Positions 39,822-52,200 of a DNA stretch of 64,000 nucleotides are shown piece after piece. Numbering within the stretch: the first letter of the stretch is position 1; the number at the start of each line of letters is the position of its first letter. Source of the DNA: Luidia sarsii (Eukaryota; Echinodermata; Asteroidea; Paxillosida; Luidiidae). The position numbers and the translations under genes were made by a program. Under the pieces are notes generated by a model, which saw nothing but the letters and a program-made list of their open reading frames with translations, was not told where the DNA came from and ran no database searches. The DNA lies in assembly GCA_949987565.1 (NCBI GenBank), contig OX465104.1, positions 6,830,448 through 6,894,447 on the forward strand, written 5' to 3'.

Positions 39822-41267
39822 ATGAGCTCATCCGTATTGACACGTCCGCGGCGGCCCAACTTCGACTCCCAGAACCCATCCGCTAGGAGGATGAGGATCA
39901 TCAGCCCCAACAAGGTGTGCACGGTGGCCGCGCTGGCCGGCCTGGTGCTCTTCATCACCCTGGCCAACAACCGCTTCTTCGGCAGGCGCTACGCCCAGCC
40001 GCAGCGCGTGGGCGGCGCCGGGCCGGACCGCCGGGGCGGAGGTCCAGCCGCCGGCCCGGGGCGCCGTCTGCTGCCCGGGGTTAGGGTGGGACCGCCCCGT
40101 CTGACGGGGCCGACGCCCCTCGTGGTGGACGTGCCGCCCCGCAAGGAGGACGTCCCGCCCACCCAGAAGCTGGTCCCGGTGTCGCTGCACTGCCCGAAGG
40201 TGTGCACGAGGTGAGTATATCGTGACCAGGCAGAGAAAAGTAAATTATGGTCCGTTCACACTGAGAAAAGCTCGAGCATTATTCACGGCACGTCTGGACT
40301 GAGTACCTTTGTTCATGTGGCCATGGCATTTGGTAATTTTCCAAGCTTTCAAGATTTTCATCAATCAATTAATTAGTATAGAACATTTTAATGGAGTAGG
40401 ATATGAACCCGAAATTCTAGTTTACTCTCTCTGCCCTCCACCATTTGGGCTATATGCCTTGGGCAGAAGCACTATTACAAAAGTCAGCTTAAATAAAAGA
40501 AATACACGGTCACAATTTCAAACTCCTCTTCCATCTTTGTTTTCCATGCATTCTGTGTGTCTCTGTCTCTCCATTCTCTCTTCCTCTCTTTCCCTCCCTC
40601 ATGCTTTCTTCCGCTCTGTTGTCCATGATAAATTATTTTACTTAAAAAAAACAACTTTTTGATTTGCCTTGTTTCATTGAGATACCGTAGGTAAAAGTCA
40701 GGCCTATTGAGTATATGAGTCCAAGTCTGAGTCAGAAAGTCTGAGTTTGAGTCCAAGTCATTTGTTATCATGATTCGAGTCTGAGTCTGAGTCATGGAAA
40801 ATAAGACTCAAGTCAGATGCGAGTTTGAGTCCTCTATTACTAGGGCCAGCTCATTACTCAAGCAGTCAGCACACCAGCACTTGAAAGCAGAAGGAGTACA
40901 ATTTATCGAATCCTTTCTGCTGTTGCTTTGTGATTGTTTTTTGGTTTAAGCAGGCAATCACACAAAGCATTAAATGCATGAAGAATGGAAAGCCTCCCTG
41001 AAGAAAGTTGTTCTCAGTCAATGCCTTCCTCCCTCACTCTCCTCTCTCCCTATCTTCTCTACTTTGCTCTCCTACCATCTCCCCTATCTCCTATCCACCC
41101 TCTCCTTTGCCCTATCTCTTCTTATCTTCTCTCCTCACCACTCCTCTCCATCTCCCCTATCTTATCTCTTTTCTCCACCCCCTCTCCCCCTCCTCTACTC
41201 CTCTCTTCTTCTCTCTTTTCCCCAACCCCTCTCCTCTCCTCTCATTTCCCCCTCTCTCATCTCCTCG

Positions 41268-41348
<81 letters not shown>

Positions 41349-42953
41349 AATGAAGCTTCATCGGAGGCGACTGCTTCCCGCTGGACAAAGCCATCCTGGT
41401 GTACCGCAACAGCACGCCCACCAAGAACATGAAGTTCCTGCAGAACGCCTACCCGGTGGTCTACGTGCCCGAGGCCAAGGCCGGCGAGGACCCGCTGCCG
41501 GCCTCGCGGGACATCGACCGCTGCGTGGCCGGCGAGCACTTCCCCGACGCCGAGCTGATGGCGCCGGCTCGGGACCGCTGCGCCGTGGTGGGCAACGGAG
41601 GCATCCTGGCGGCCAGCGGCTGCGGCGCCGAGATCGACGGCCACGACCTGGTGGCCCGCGCCAACCTGGCCCCGGTGGCCGGCTACGAGGCCGACGTCGG
41701 GGCCCGCACCGACCTGACGGCCGTCAACTGGGAGATGCTGGGCCGGCTGTACGCGGCCGTGGTGCAGAGCGGCACCGGCAACCTGGACAACCGGGTCCTC
41801 CTGGAGCGCATCCACCGGCTGAAGCGCTCGGTCCTCTGGTACCCCAAGTCCCTCCACCGGCTCTACCAGAGGGAGATGATCCGCAAGCTGGCCGTCACGC
41901 TCAAGGACCACAAGTTCATGGACGTCCGCCTGGCCTACAGCTGGAAGTCCATCAGTATTGAGAAGTTAGTAAGATCAATCAATTGCCTACATCCCTTTCA
42001 AGCAACCAATATAGGGCAAACCATTTAGTTCAATCCCAACCCACGTATCTCAGACCCAATCGTATACACACCATTCCTTGTTAGTTGTCTTTTCAATGAA
42101 GGTATACGAGTTGCCTTAACCAAAAGTTGGCGAAGGTGCGAGTTGGTATGACATATTGTTTTACCGATGGTATATACAAGTTGATGAAGGTACGAGTTGA
42201 CCTGTTATCATGGATGTGTCATACAGCCACGTTGGATGACCCCTTTACCACTTTTGTGTTTCGCTCTTGGGACATCATCATAAGCCACAATACGCCAGTT
42301 GCTGAGCTATCTAATCTTGCCCGGCCACTCGGTACACCGTTTGCCAGGGGCTGTTGTCCAGCAGGGAGCATACAGGGTTAAATTACATGTAGAAAGGGAG
42401 GCTGCTGAATCAAGTATTCGAGTATTCGACGTAATCGCATCATTCTGAAGAAGTAGACCTACATGTAGCTCATGTAGGTCATTCTGCTAGGATCGAAACG
42501 TCAGCCCCTCCTAATGTTTGTCCATGTAGCTGTTATACGACAGCTTCTGAACTCTTTTCAACTGGTAAGTCTTAAAGTGTTATCCTCATGTTGCATCAGT
42601 TAGACTAACGGGCTGTAATATTTGTATCCAACCAATCCAGGGAGTGGGGCTTGGACGGCTTCGCCACCCTCGGCCTGGACATCTTCGCCTCGGCCCGGCT
42701 CTTCTGCCGGAACGTCACCCTGTACGGGTTCCACCCGTTCCCCAGCGGGCCGGACGGCCGCCCGGTCGGCCACCACTACTACGAGGAGGTGGCCGACTTC
42801 AGCTACCGGACGGCCAAGCACGACTTCCTGGCCGAGTACCGCCAGCTGAAGGAGCTGGAGGCCAGGGGCGAGGTGCGGATTCAGACAGGGCCGTGTTCCG
42901 TTCGGACCGCACCGGGGACGGCGGGCAACAAGACAGGCAAGGAGGAGACCTAG
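39822..42953 (+). CDS. Alpha-2,8-sialyltransferase-like Golgi enzyme (GT29), 3 coding exons
   Basis: Type II Golgi glycosyltransferase expected to transfer sialic acid from CMP-sialic acid to a sialylated glycan. Exons: 39822-40210, 41356-41964, 42641-42953. Phases 2 and 2 match, giving 436 aa. A short cytosolic tail is followed by a signal anchor at about 32-48 and a Pro/Arg/Gly-rich stem (50-110). Sialylmotif L runs from R204: RCAVVGNGGILAASGCGAEI, DGHDLVARANLAPV, ending near TDLTAVN. The region of motif S (about 335-363) ends in the typical CRNVTLYGFHPF. Motif III is HHYYEE (377-382), and motif VS supplies H393 and E398 (HDFLAE). N-glycosylation sequons lie at N148 and N357. The usual P[ST][ST]G opening of motif S is absent, replaced by LDGFATLG, and the loop between L and S is short, so this is a divergent subgroup. 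TGA precedes the ATG in frame, which supports the start; Met24 is an alternative. ST8Sia is the closest family, but the linkage made is unproven. Confidence 0.88.
40395..40490 (-). repeat. tRNA-derived SINE, diverged
   Basis: The minus strand reads GGCATATAGCCCAAATGGTG and AGAATTTCGGGTTCATATCC, a tRNA-like A and B box in the first intron of the sialyltransferase. Confidence 0.5.
40645..41030. repeat. Duplicated segment of about 385 bp, copy 1
   Basis: From ACTTTTTGATTTGCCTTGTT through CAGGCCTATTGAGTATATGA, a GAGTCTGAGTC hexamer patch and GCAGTCAGCACACCAGCACT to TTCTCAGTCAATGCCTTCC, this is almost identical to 60783-61185. No TIR or ORF was seen. It is probably a recent interspersed repeat. 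Confidence 0.85.
41271..41345. repeat. (CT)n microsatellite at a splice acceptor
   Basis: A CT-rich stretch from 41030 ends in about 37 pure CT dinucleotides, 10 bp before the acceptor of sialyltransferase exon 2 (AG at 41354-41355). It replaces the usual polypyrimidine tract. Confidence 0.9.
42470..42520 (-). mobile_element. Hairpin MITE core fragment
   Basis: TCTGCTAGGATCGAAACGTCAG followed by CCCCTCCTAATG is one arm of the family, in the last intron of the sialyltransferase. Confidence 0.5.
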
Positions 42954-45390
42954 GCCGTTCACGAAAATGAAAGCTTAGGGCATATTTCTCTTCCCCGATG
43001 TCTCAGGTATCGCGAAACAAGCAATTGGCCCCAGTTTCTTAGTGAATACACAAACTCTCTACTTAACAAGCCAACAAACCTTCAAATTCGGCGACGAACC
43101 ACCTCAGGTTTTGTCAGACGGAGACAAAGCCTGCGCCTGAGCCTGATCCGTGGATTTGTAAAGGACCTTAGACTGTTAGTCTCTCGTCTGGAAATCTGCC
43201 ATGGGGCTCAGGCTTCAGTGTCTTACACACTCTACCATACAGAGATTCAAAGAGAAGACGTGGACTATTGGGGCCTAGCCTGGAACTCCGAGTGCAACTT
43301 AGCCGTCAGTACTCTGTCTTACACACGTCAGTCTTGAGAGGAACGTGAGCGCTGTGAAATCTCGTTGAAAATATTTGAGCAGGCATCTCGACAAGCTCCA
43401 GCCAATAAAAAAAAAAGCAACTGACAATCATGAAGGATTGCGTCAGTGAAAATAGAGCACGAACTCCCAACAGTACTTATAAATCTAGGTCGAGTGTTGG
43501 GCACACGAATTTGCCCGACGCGTTTTTGCCGGCCCGACGACTTCACAAAGACAAGTCTGGACGATTGGCAACTACATGTATACCATGGAGTTATGTCGGC
43601 CGGGCTGTGTGCAGCGGGTAAGGGTCGACGCGGCGTTTACCTCTGGGCACGAAAGCTCGCGGTCCATTCGCTGTGAACGTGTACAATGCTGTACGGTGCA
43701 TTAATACTGTTGTTCATGTGGCCCCTTGGAATTTGGCGCCACTCTTGAATGACTGGCGATAACTGGGCTCCCGGTAAGCCAGCTACGGGTGCACTGGATG
43801 GACGAGGGATGACATAGCATTGAATGGGGCCGGAAAGGAACTTCACTGTAGTGACAGAGGCCAAACATATCAAGCGTTTAGGACATGGAAGCCAGATGTT
43901 TACGGAGTGCGTTTGATTATGCACACATCACAGCACCAAGCCAAACAGAAATAGCTGAACCAATCACTGGTTATGATTGCCCCCCCCAAAAAAAAAGCAC
44001 AGGCTCGGCGGGTTGATCACTTGGACCATGGCACGAGCAAGGCCGAGAAGGGGCGTCAGAGTCGAATTGAAGCAGCCTTGTAGACATGACGTCATTTACG
44101 TAGGGCGCCCTCATTGGGCAAACCAGTGCGGCCATTCTTGTTTCGAAGATAACGGCGTAATGGCGTCGGACCATAAGGTAATAGCATAATAGCAATAGCA
44201 TAATGAATAGCTGAAATATTTTGAATGAGGTGCCTTCCATGAAGAAAATCTCTTCATAAAACAAACGAAACCTCTTTTTATAAAAAAAAAACATGTTTCG
44301 ATTAGAAAAGCAAACTAATGGTAGTGTTTGTTTTTGTGGTTTTTTGGTCCTTTTATTTGTTAAAATATAAAGAATTTCAAAACTGAGATCAAAATACAAG
44401 CATAACTCCCAAAACCCAATTGAAATAAGTCTACGTAATTATTCCAGGTGTGTTTACATAAGTATTAATCATAAAGCAGATAACTCGAACCACCAAATAA
44501 ACCATTATTTGGTTCTCTCGAACGTAATTTTAAAAAATACTCGAAAATAATGATTCTGAAAATAAATACAAACACAAAATGGAGAAACCAAAATGTCTAC
44601 GTGAGTGTCCGAATTTCTATCATTGGTCTATTTACAAATCCGACACCAGAATGAATTAAATTAATCCTGCCATGATGTCCGTCGGAGAGATTTATATAAA
44701 AACAGTTACAAATGACTTAGAGCTGCTGTTTCTAAAAAGCAAAGGTTCTATAAAAGGAATGACGAGTTCAAATATTGGCCGACTCCCACAAGAAAACTGG
44801 CTTACGTATTGGCCTTATTTGGTCCTAACGCACTTTGCAAAAAAAGCAACCTTGGTTACGAAAATACAGCCAAGCACTTAATGCAAAGAAATGAGATTTG
44901 GTAGATGTTTAAGGAGTCTCAAAATCCCTTAAAACCTATGGCTAGATTGTGTATTCAAGGGTAGCAGAGCGTCTGCCAGCACTGATGCATGGGTCTGTGC
45001 ATAGAAACACCCTTAGCAACGCATTGCAGCCTTTGCCTTTCCACTCTCAAAGCTGTAACCAGAATGGCGCCCCCACTAGTTCATATCTAGAAGGCTGATT
45101 CTACAAGCCGTTCCCAATGTTCAACTCTAGGATGCTGATATCGACCAACCTTTCTTGACTACAGAGGATGCGTGGATAAGAAACAAATCACAAAAACTAA
45201 CAGATGCAGTATAACTGTCATTTCCATCATGGCTTCTCTCCCGAGTGAAAAAAATAAATATATGTATAAAGTTTATGGAAACAAAGATTCACCGACCCAA
45301 TCTGTGACTAGCACAGTATGACTCATTCAATCTTGAATAAACATGCACATATTTATAGGTAGGACAAAAAACAGGCAAGTGGGTGGTGAA
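42954..45390. other. Sialyltransferase-GNPTG convergent spacer, left part
   Basis: No gene was recognised. An AATAAA lies at 43405-43410 and could end the sialyltransferase transcript. At about 44130-44180 an ATGGCGTCGGACCATAAG followed by GTAATA looks like a tiny first exon in a YY1-like context, but no partner exon was found. Confidence 0.35.
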
Positions 45391-46110
45391 CCACAGTGCT
45401 GACATCAACTGACAGTGAACACCCAGATATCAAAATACATGTATCAGCACAGTTATTATGTAAATGTGACAATGACATATCAACATGTTAACATGTGAAA
45501 TATCAATATTATGGCATTTGAAACTTCAACATGGCAACTTGATGACATATGAATCATCAACATGCTGTTGGCATGTGAAACATCAACATGATATTGACAT
45601 GTGAAACATCAACATGATATTGACATGTTAAACTTCAACATGATATTGACATGTTAAACTTCAACATGATATTGACATGTTAAACTTCAACATGATATTG
45701 ACATGTTAAACTTCAACATGATATTGACATGTTAAACTTCAACATGCCAATATGTCAAATACCGACATGCCAAAGTGTGGAACATGTTAACAAATGAAAA
45801 GTTCAAAGATGCCACCTATTAACTTTATGTCAACAAATCATTGAATCAACATGTCAATTATCAACGAGTCGACTTGTTAATGAGTCAAGAATCTAAACCA
45901 ACAAGTCAACTGGCCAACGAGACAAGCTAACAAGTCAACAAGTCAACAAGTCAACAAGTCAACAAGTCAACAAGTCAACAAGTCAACAAGTCACAAGTCA
46001 ACGAGTCAACAAGTCAACAAGTCAACATGTCAATCCTCAACCTGTTGACTTGTGAACGAGCTAACAAGCCAGGCCAAAGAGTCAACAAGTCAACAATAAA
46101 CTCAACTCAT
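45391..46110. repeat. CAACATG / AACAAGTC tandem region
   Basis: Diverged ACATG-rich units condense into a 26-bp repeat (AACATGATATTGACATGTTA plus AACTTC) from about 45585 to 45740, then into 8-bp AACAAGTC units at about 45930-46030. It lies just downstream of the GNPTG stop codon and probably in or beside its 3' UTR. Confidence 0.85.
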
Positions 46111-46255
46111 CAACACACTTTGTTGCCATGGCAAAGACATCAGTGATGTTTCACACGGGTTATTTTTCTCCATAAATAAAAATATCTAAAAAAACAAAAA
46201 CAAAACAACACCAAAACATCATGCAAAACTAGGAAACGTGGGTTAGATGCTGCTC

Positions 46256-49200
46256 TCACGTATAGATGTTGTCCATGTTAAAAAGCGGATTGTCTTCAGT
46301 TTCTGTCGAGGCACAAAATGGAAAGCACAAAAACAAAGAGGTTAGCAGCATGTTGGGACGATACAGAGGTCAGGCTGGTCTACACGTATGTACGTGGGTC
46401 ACAGGGGTCAAATTTCATGAAATAGAGGACTGGACAACTGAGCCAGTCACTTTACGAAGGAGTTGCCCCACCCGACGTATCATGCATGCTGCACGCTCAG
46501 TGCTTTGCCCGACAGCCTGCTGAATGAAAATCCAGGCAGTTTGGGTGGGAGATGAACTCGCAACTCCTGCTTCCAAGGGCAGACGTCTTAAACCCTCGAC
46601 CACCGAACTGGTCGAAGCTTCGTGGTCCAAAAATAAATCTAAAACGTCTTGGACATGCAGGCTTGCTTTCAAGAAACGTCTTCAATGAAGAAATCAAGAT
46701 AAGCTTGAAATATCAGTCACACGTCCACTGCGCTAATTGAGCGTCATTTTTCTTCGTTCAAACAAATCATTGAAAAACTGACTGGGAAGAAAACTTTGAC
46801 TGGACCGGGATTTGCACCCGAGACCTCTGGTTTTGTGAACCAGGTCTCCACACAAAGAGCTCTGGGACACAAAACCAGAGATCTAATGCTGGTATACAAA
46901 ACCAGAGGCCTCCGGGTTCAAATCCCGGTCCAGTCAAAGTTTACTTTGCCATCTTTGTCCAGCCTTTCTTAATTGGGTAAGCTACAGATAGTGACTAGAA
47001 TGAAAATCGCTAGACTCTTTCCACGGTCTAGCGGATATTTCAACTGCCTTGCTCCGTACTCACCTTGGCCGCGCATCTCCAGCTGTGCTTTCAGTCGTCT
47101 AACCTCTTCCTCAAGGATGGCATAGGCCTGCGGGGAGGGAGGGAGGAGAGAGGGGAGGGGTGGGGAGAGAAGGATTGCCGATGCAACGTCAACAAATGTG
47201 TCGCGTCGGTGTTTCTCCTTGGAATTTGTGACCCCGATGCTGCAAGTACATAGCTGAGCTTGGGTATATTGTGGATGTGTAACGGTAAAGATTCAACGGG
47301 TCACAGATTGGGTATGGAATGAGTCTAAAGCACCGTCATATTTTGAATTCCCATAATGGTCTCAGGCCTAATGGTCTAATTAGTGGCGGAGTGCGATCAG
47401 GCCAAGGTTACACATGTGGACGGGGTGGACCCAAAGACATAAGCATTTACTGGTACACGTATGTTCATGACTGTACAGGGGTTGAATTCCATAAGAAAAC
47501 AAAAAAAAAACGGAACAAAAAGGGGACTAGACAACAGATCTGGCCACTGAAGAAACTTACTAGACCCAGTGTAGTGGATGTTACTCATCAATTTTATTCA
47601 TCCAACAGTTTTATTTCATCAAATAATTTGTTCTACTTTGTTTTCTTCTTACAGCCAAGGAATCAGCTGATTGACTTAAAAATGTCTCTTATTTAATCAC
47701 AGGCTTTCCCCCACTGCATTTCTCTTACTTTACAAATCTCTGTGCAACCACACCCTTTGAAATGTATTCATTTGTGCACTACTGGACTCAGGCAGCTCAT
47801 TCAATTAGTTCTAATTTTAGTTCGCCTGGAAAGCACACTATTCCAGTGGCAGTACAGTAGTGAAGACAACAATGCTAAGCTCTGCCCTTACTGTTCATTG
47901 ATTTGTTCACCTAACCACAGACCAGGCAGGCAGATTGTCTATGTTATGTGTGTACATCTCTGTGTGGACCTCAGATAAAAAAAGCCCTCTAAGGGGCCAC
48001 TCTGGTTCAAGCTTGCAACGAATGAACAGTGTACCGTGTATGTCTCTGCAGTATTTCCTTAGTATTTAGTAGATGCCTTAAATATCTACACCCAGGATGG
48101 ATTTCACGAAGCCCTACGATGCATCTTTTATACTAAACTGACGATGGACAAGCCATCGTAGGCTGTAATAGGCCGAATTGTTCCTGTGCATGGCTTATAG
48201 TCCTGCCATTGATCGTATCGTTTCTGCGCATAGCTCATCGTACCCCATCCCCCCGCCATGGGGACTGGGCCTCTGCCTCCGCCCACCCTTACCTCGGAGC
48301 AGGACTCCAGGGACTGGAAGCCGTCTCCCTTGGCGCCAAAGAGGGACTCGCTCTTGGCGGCCGCTCTCAGCTGCTCCTTCCTGGAGGCGTCCAGGACGTA
48401 GCCGGCGTCTTGCAGGATGAGGGCCAGCTTCTTCTGGTATCCCTGCCGACGGAAAACAGGGGTGGACAAAATAGAGGTTGATCCAAACAGAAAAGTACCA
48501 CAAAAAAAAGAGAAAGAACTAGAGATTTATGTCTGCTGGCAAACAGAATATAACGCTTATCCGCATCTGGTTCTCTTTAAAAAAAACAATGCATTTGCCA
48601 AGTTTGAAAAAAATCCAAGTGTATTAAATGGCAAAAATGCCAGTCAGGAAATCCCTGTGCTTTGTCTATGGGATTTTTTGACACAAGAAAAAGAAGAAGC
48701 AAAAAAAAATCAGAACAAAAACAATAGCTTTTCCGTTTCGGAACGAAAAATCTATCAAAAAAATCCGAACAAGAACAATAGCTTTTCCGCTACGCGGCGG
48801 TAAAGCTAAAAACTCCACCTGTGACATTTTCCCTTTATCGTTCCTTCATGCATGCATCTACATTCCTTTGGAAATCTCTCCAACGCCACCCCAGAATAGT
48901 CAGTATCGAAAATGAAATCAAAACACTTGAAACTCGAAACACTTAACACTTACCTGCTCAATTACCCGTAATTGCTTGTAATCACTGTTTCCCGTGAAGC
49001 ACATTGAGACCTTGGTGCGATGCACTACTTACAAACTGTGCTATTTTTTTTTTATTTTTTTTTCCAGCAGTTGAACCTCACACATGCACAGCCTTTATAT
49101 CGTACTGTACTTACAAACAACTGGAAATTAGACTACCAGTCTTTAGGGGAAAACAAAAAATTGAAAAAGGCCAAACCCCCCCCCCCCCCCCAAAAAAAGT

Positions 49201-52200
49201 GACCTCATCCTCCTTTTTTTTCAAAAAGTTAGGATGAGAATTTAATCATTTGTTTTACTTGGCCTTACCTGCAGTGTAATCTCCTCATTGAACAGTTCCC
49301 CTTCAATCTCATCCCATCGGGTGCGGAGTGCTTCAGAGAGTGTCGGGTACACTGCAGCAACACAAAGCACACCGAGAACAAAAAGTAATAATTCTCCGAA
49401 TACAACACACATTGCACCGGACGAAGAAGTTGTGGCTACAAAACCTTATGCACTCTTCCCAACTGATTCGTCTTCAGGTGCCATCAATAAGGTGTGATTC
49501 GACACATTCAGTTAAATGATTAGGAATCTTCAATAATGCCACATGCAATCTTTTACACTGACTCAGCAAAATGCCAAAAAATTAGAAGTAATTAAAAACG
49601 AATTTTGCAATTTACTTGCTCATCAAAATGGACTTTAATATTATTACAAGACGTCTCAAAGTTAGGGGGCCTAGGCAGATTCTTCACCAAAAGTAAAACA
49701 AAAAATAAGAAAATTCGAAGAAATCAAAATATATGGCCCTCTAATGTTACCCACTCACAGGGGAGGCCAAATGGCAATCAATAATTCCTGCAATCTACAA
49801 CGATAAAAATGAGATCAACAGAACAGCCCATGGGGTGTATCGACGGCAAGACTTGACCATCATGTGACTGTCACGTAACTGCCATGTGACTAATAACAAC
49901 TACAGTCTAAACAGTTGCATAGGCTTTTGTAGCATCAACTACATCATCAGATGTGACTGGATGCATCGGATGAAGAAGTTCTTGCCACGAAAGCCATGCA
50001 CTTTTCCCAATGAACTGGTTAATCTTAACGTGCTATCTATAGAATCCCTAACACTTTGTAAATCAGACACAGTTGATTTGGGTATTTTGGGGTTTTTCAG
50101 GCAGGGTTAAAGAGGTTTTGCACACAAACGGATGTGCATTAGCTATCCGGACCCGTTAGTGGCCTAGTTATTGGGCCCTGGTCGCTTGCAAAACCTCTCT
50201 ACAAATTACTACAATGTACTATTGATCAGCTGGCACAACACAGCTTTACACATCTTCTGTCATGTGACTGTCATGTGACATACCCAGCAGCGAGTGCTTA
50301 TGGCAGACCAGCGGCGTGATAAACACCATGGAGTATTTGCAGGTGGCTGGCTCCGAGACATTGGCAATGGAGTTGAGTGCTCCGCACGCAAAGGTCACCT
50401 GAGGAAAGAGAGAGAGAGAGAAGAGTGGAGGTGACAAAGAGAAGGCACATCAGAACCAGGGTCTGAAAAAATGTTGGTCTGACTCCTCGATTCCAGAGAG
50501 GGAAACATTCCAGGCTGACTGCACTGAACTTAAAATGGAAAAATGACATACCGGTAACTAGGATCCTACTAGGGCTAGGTCCAACTGACTAGGGCTAGGT
50601 CCAACTGACTAGGGCTAGGTCCAACTGGCTAGGGCTAGGTCCAACTTACTAGTACTAGGAACAATTTACTAGGGCTAGGTCCAACTTACTAGTGCTAGGA
50701 ACAATTTACTAGGGCTAGGCCCAACTGACTAGAGCTTGGACCAACTGATTAGAGCTAGGCCAAATTGACTAGGATTAGGCCCCAACTTACTAGGGCTAGG
50801 TCCAATTGACTAGGACTAGCTCCAACTGACTAGGGCTACCGGTTAGTGGTAGATCCAACTGACTAGTGTTAGGTCCAACCACGGTCCAGCTGACTTGTGC
50901 TAGGTCCAACCACGGTCACACTGACTTGGGCTAGGTCCAACCGTGGAGGTAGGGCTAGGTCAAACTTACTAGGGCTAGGTCCAATTGACTAGGACAAGCT
51001 CCAACTGACTAGGGCTAGGTCAAACTGACTAGGACTTGGCCAATCTGACTAAAGCAAATTTCCAGCACGGGCAATTTACCTCAGCACTAAAGGGGGGAGG
51101 GAGTAGGGAGAGTAGGGGGGCAGGGCGGCCAACAGAACAGGCCTACTTACCGTGACCTCCCGGGTCTTCTCCAGACACTCGTCCCCCTCGGCCATCTTCA
51201 TGGACTTGAAGACATTGCCCTCAATGCCCCACTCCTGCCAGATCCTGAGACAAAACAGAGCGAGCCAGTGAGAGAGAGAGACAGAGAGACAGAGAGACAG
51301 AGAGACGGAGAGACGGAGAGACGGAGAGACGGAGAGACGGCAGAGAGTGATCACGCCCGGGTTACACACTGATCCATTGACAGAAGCAACTGACGTCCTG
51401 CATTTGGTCCTAAGTGATGAGGAGTTTGATGAAAGCGACCGTTGGACCGCTTCTGACTAAACCTGTGCTCTCAATGGGTTTTGGCCACAGTGTGCAATCA
51501 AGATCCAGGGGAGTACCAGGCTTTCCAAAGTGTCAGGCCTCAGGTCCATCAGAAGTCACGGTGTGCTATACCAGGACCAAGACCAGCCAGGTCTCCATGC
51601 CCATGCATGTCAAACATCTCTGCACCTCTGAGTCCACATACATGTTGGGGGACATATATACAGAGCAAGGCCACAGGTGATGCTCACCAGCTGGCACATT
51701 GACAGAAACTGGTCAGTCTGCCCCGGGGCCAAAACATCGGACCACTGATAAAACCTGAACCCCCACATTTCGTTTCTGCATTTCATGCTCAGGCAATTTT
51801 TTATTTGAAAGAAATGACATACATATGGAAAATGCAACTACATCTTGCAACTTTAATCAAACGTCAATTGAAATACTTGTGTGTCATTGAGCAAGAAAAT
51901 AGCCCTGTACAGTAGGTCCAGTGGTGTGGTACTTAGACAGCTAGGGCACAAGACCGATACTGAACTTAAAGCCTGTTCCCTCTCTGAAAAGTGTTTGACT
52001 TACCCCAGGATACCACTGTATGGATTCCATCGCAGGCTCTGCTCATGTTGGGTTACATTCTGGAAGGGGCAAAACTCATACTTGTAGCTGGAAATCCACG
52101 AGGAAAACAGAAACAATGAGCATGTATTAATACCCCATCCAGAAAGAAAAAGGTCCCTTTGCTTGGGATCCATATTAACCATTTCGCGCCGGGACCTCCG

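Noticed and set aside
43971..44399. 142-residue minus frame with hydrophobic stretches
   Set aside because: AT-rich random composition, no splice signals, no family features and no GC-rich codon use as in the real exons here.
50555..51060. CRISPR-like array
   Set aside because: Contiguous 20-bp units with no unique spacers, within an intron of an animal gene; an ordinary minisatellite.
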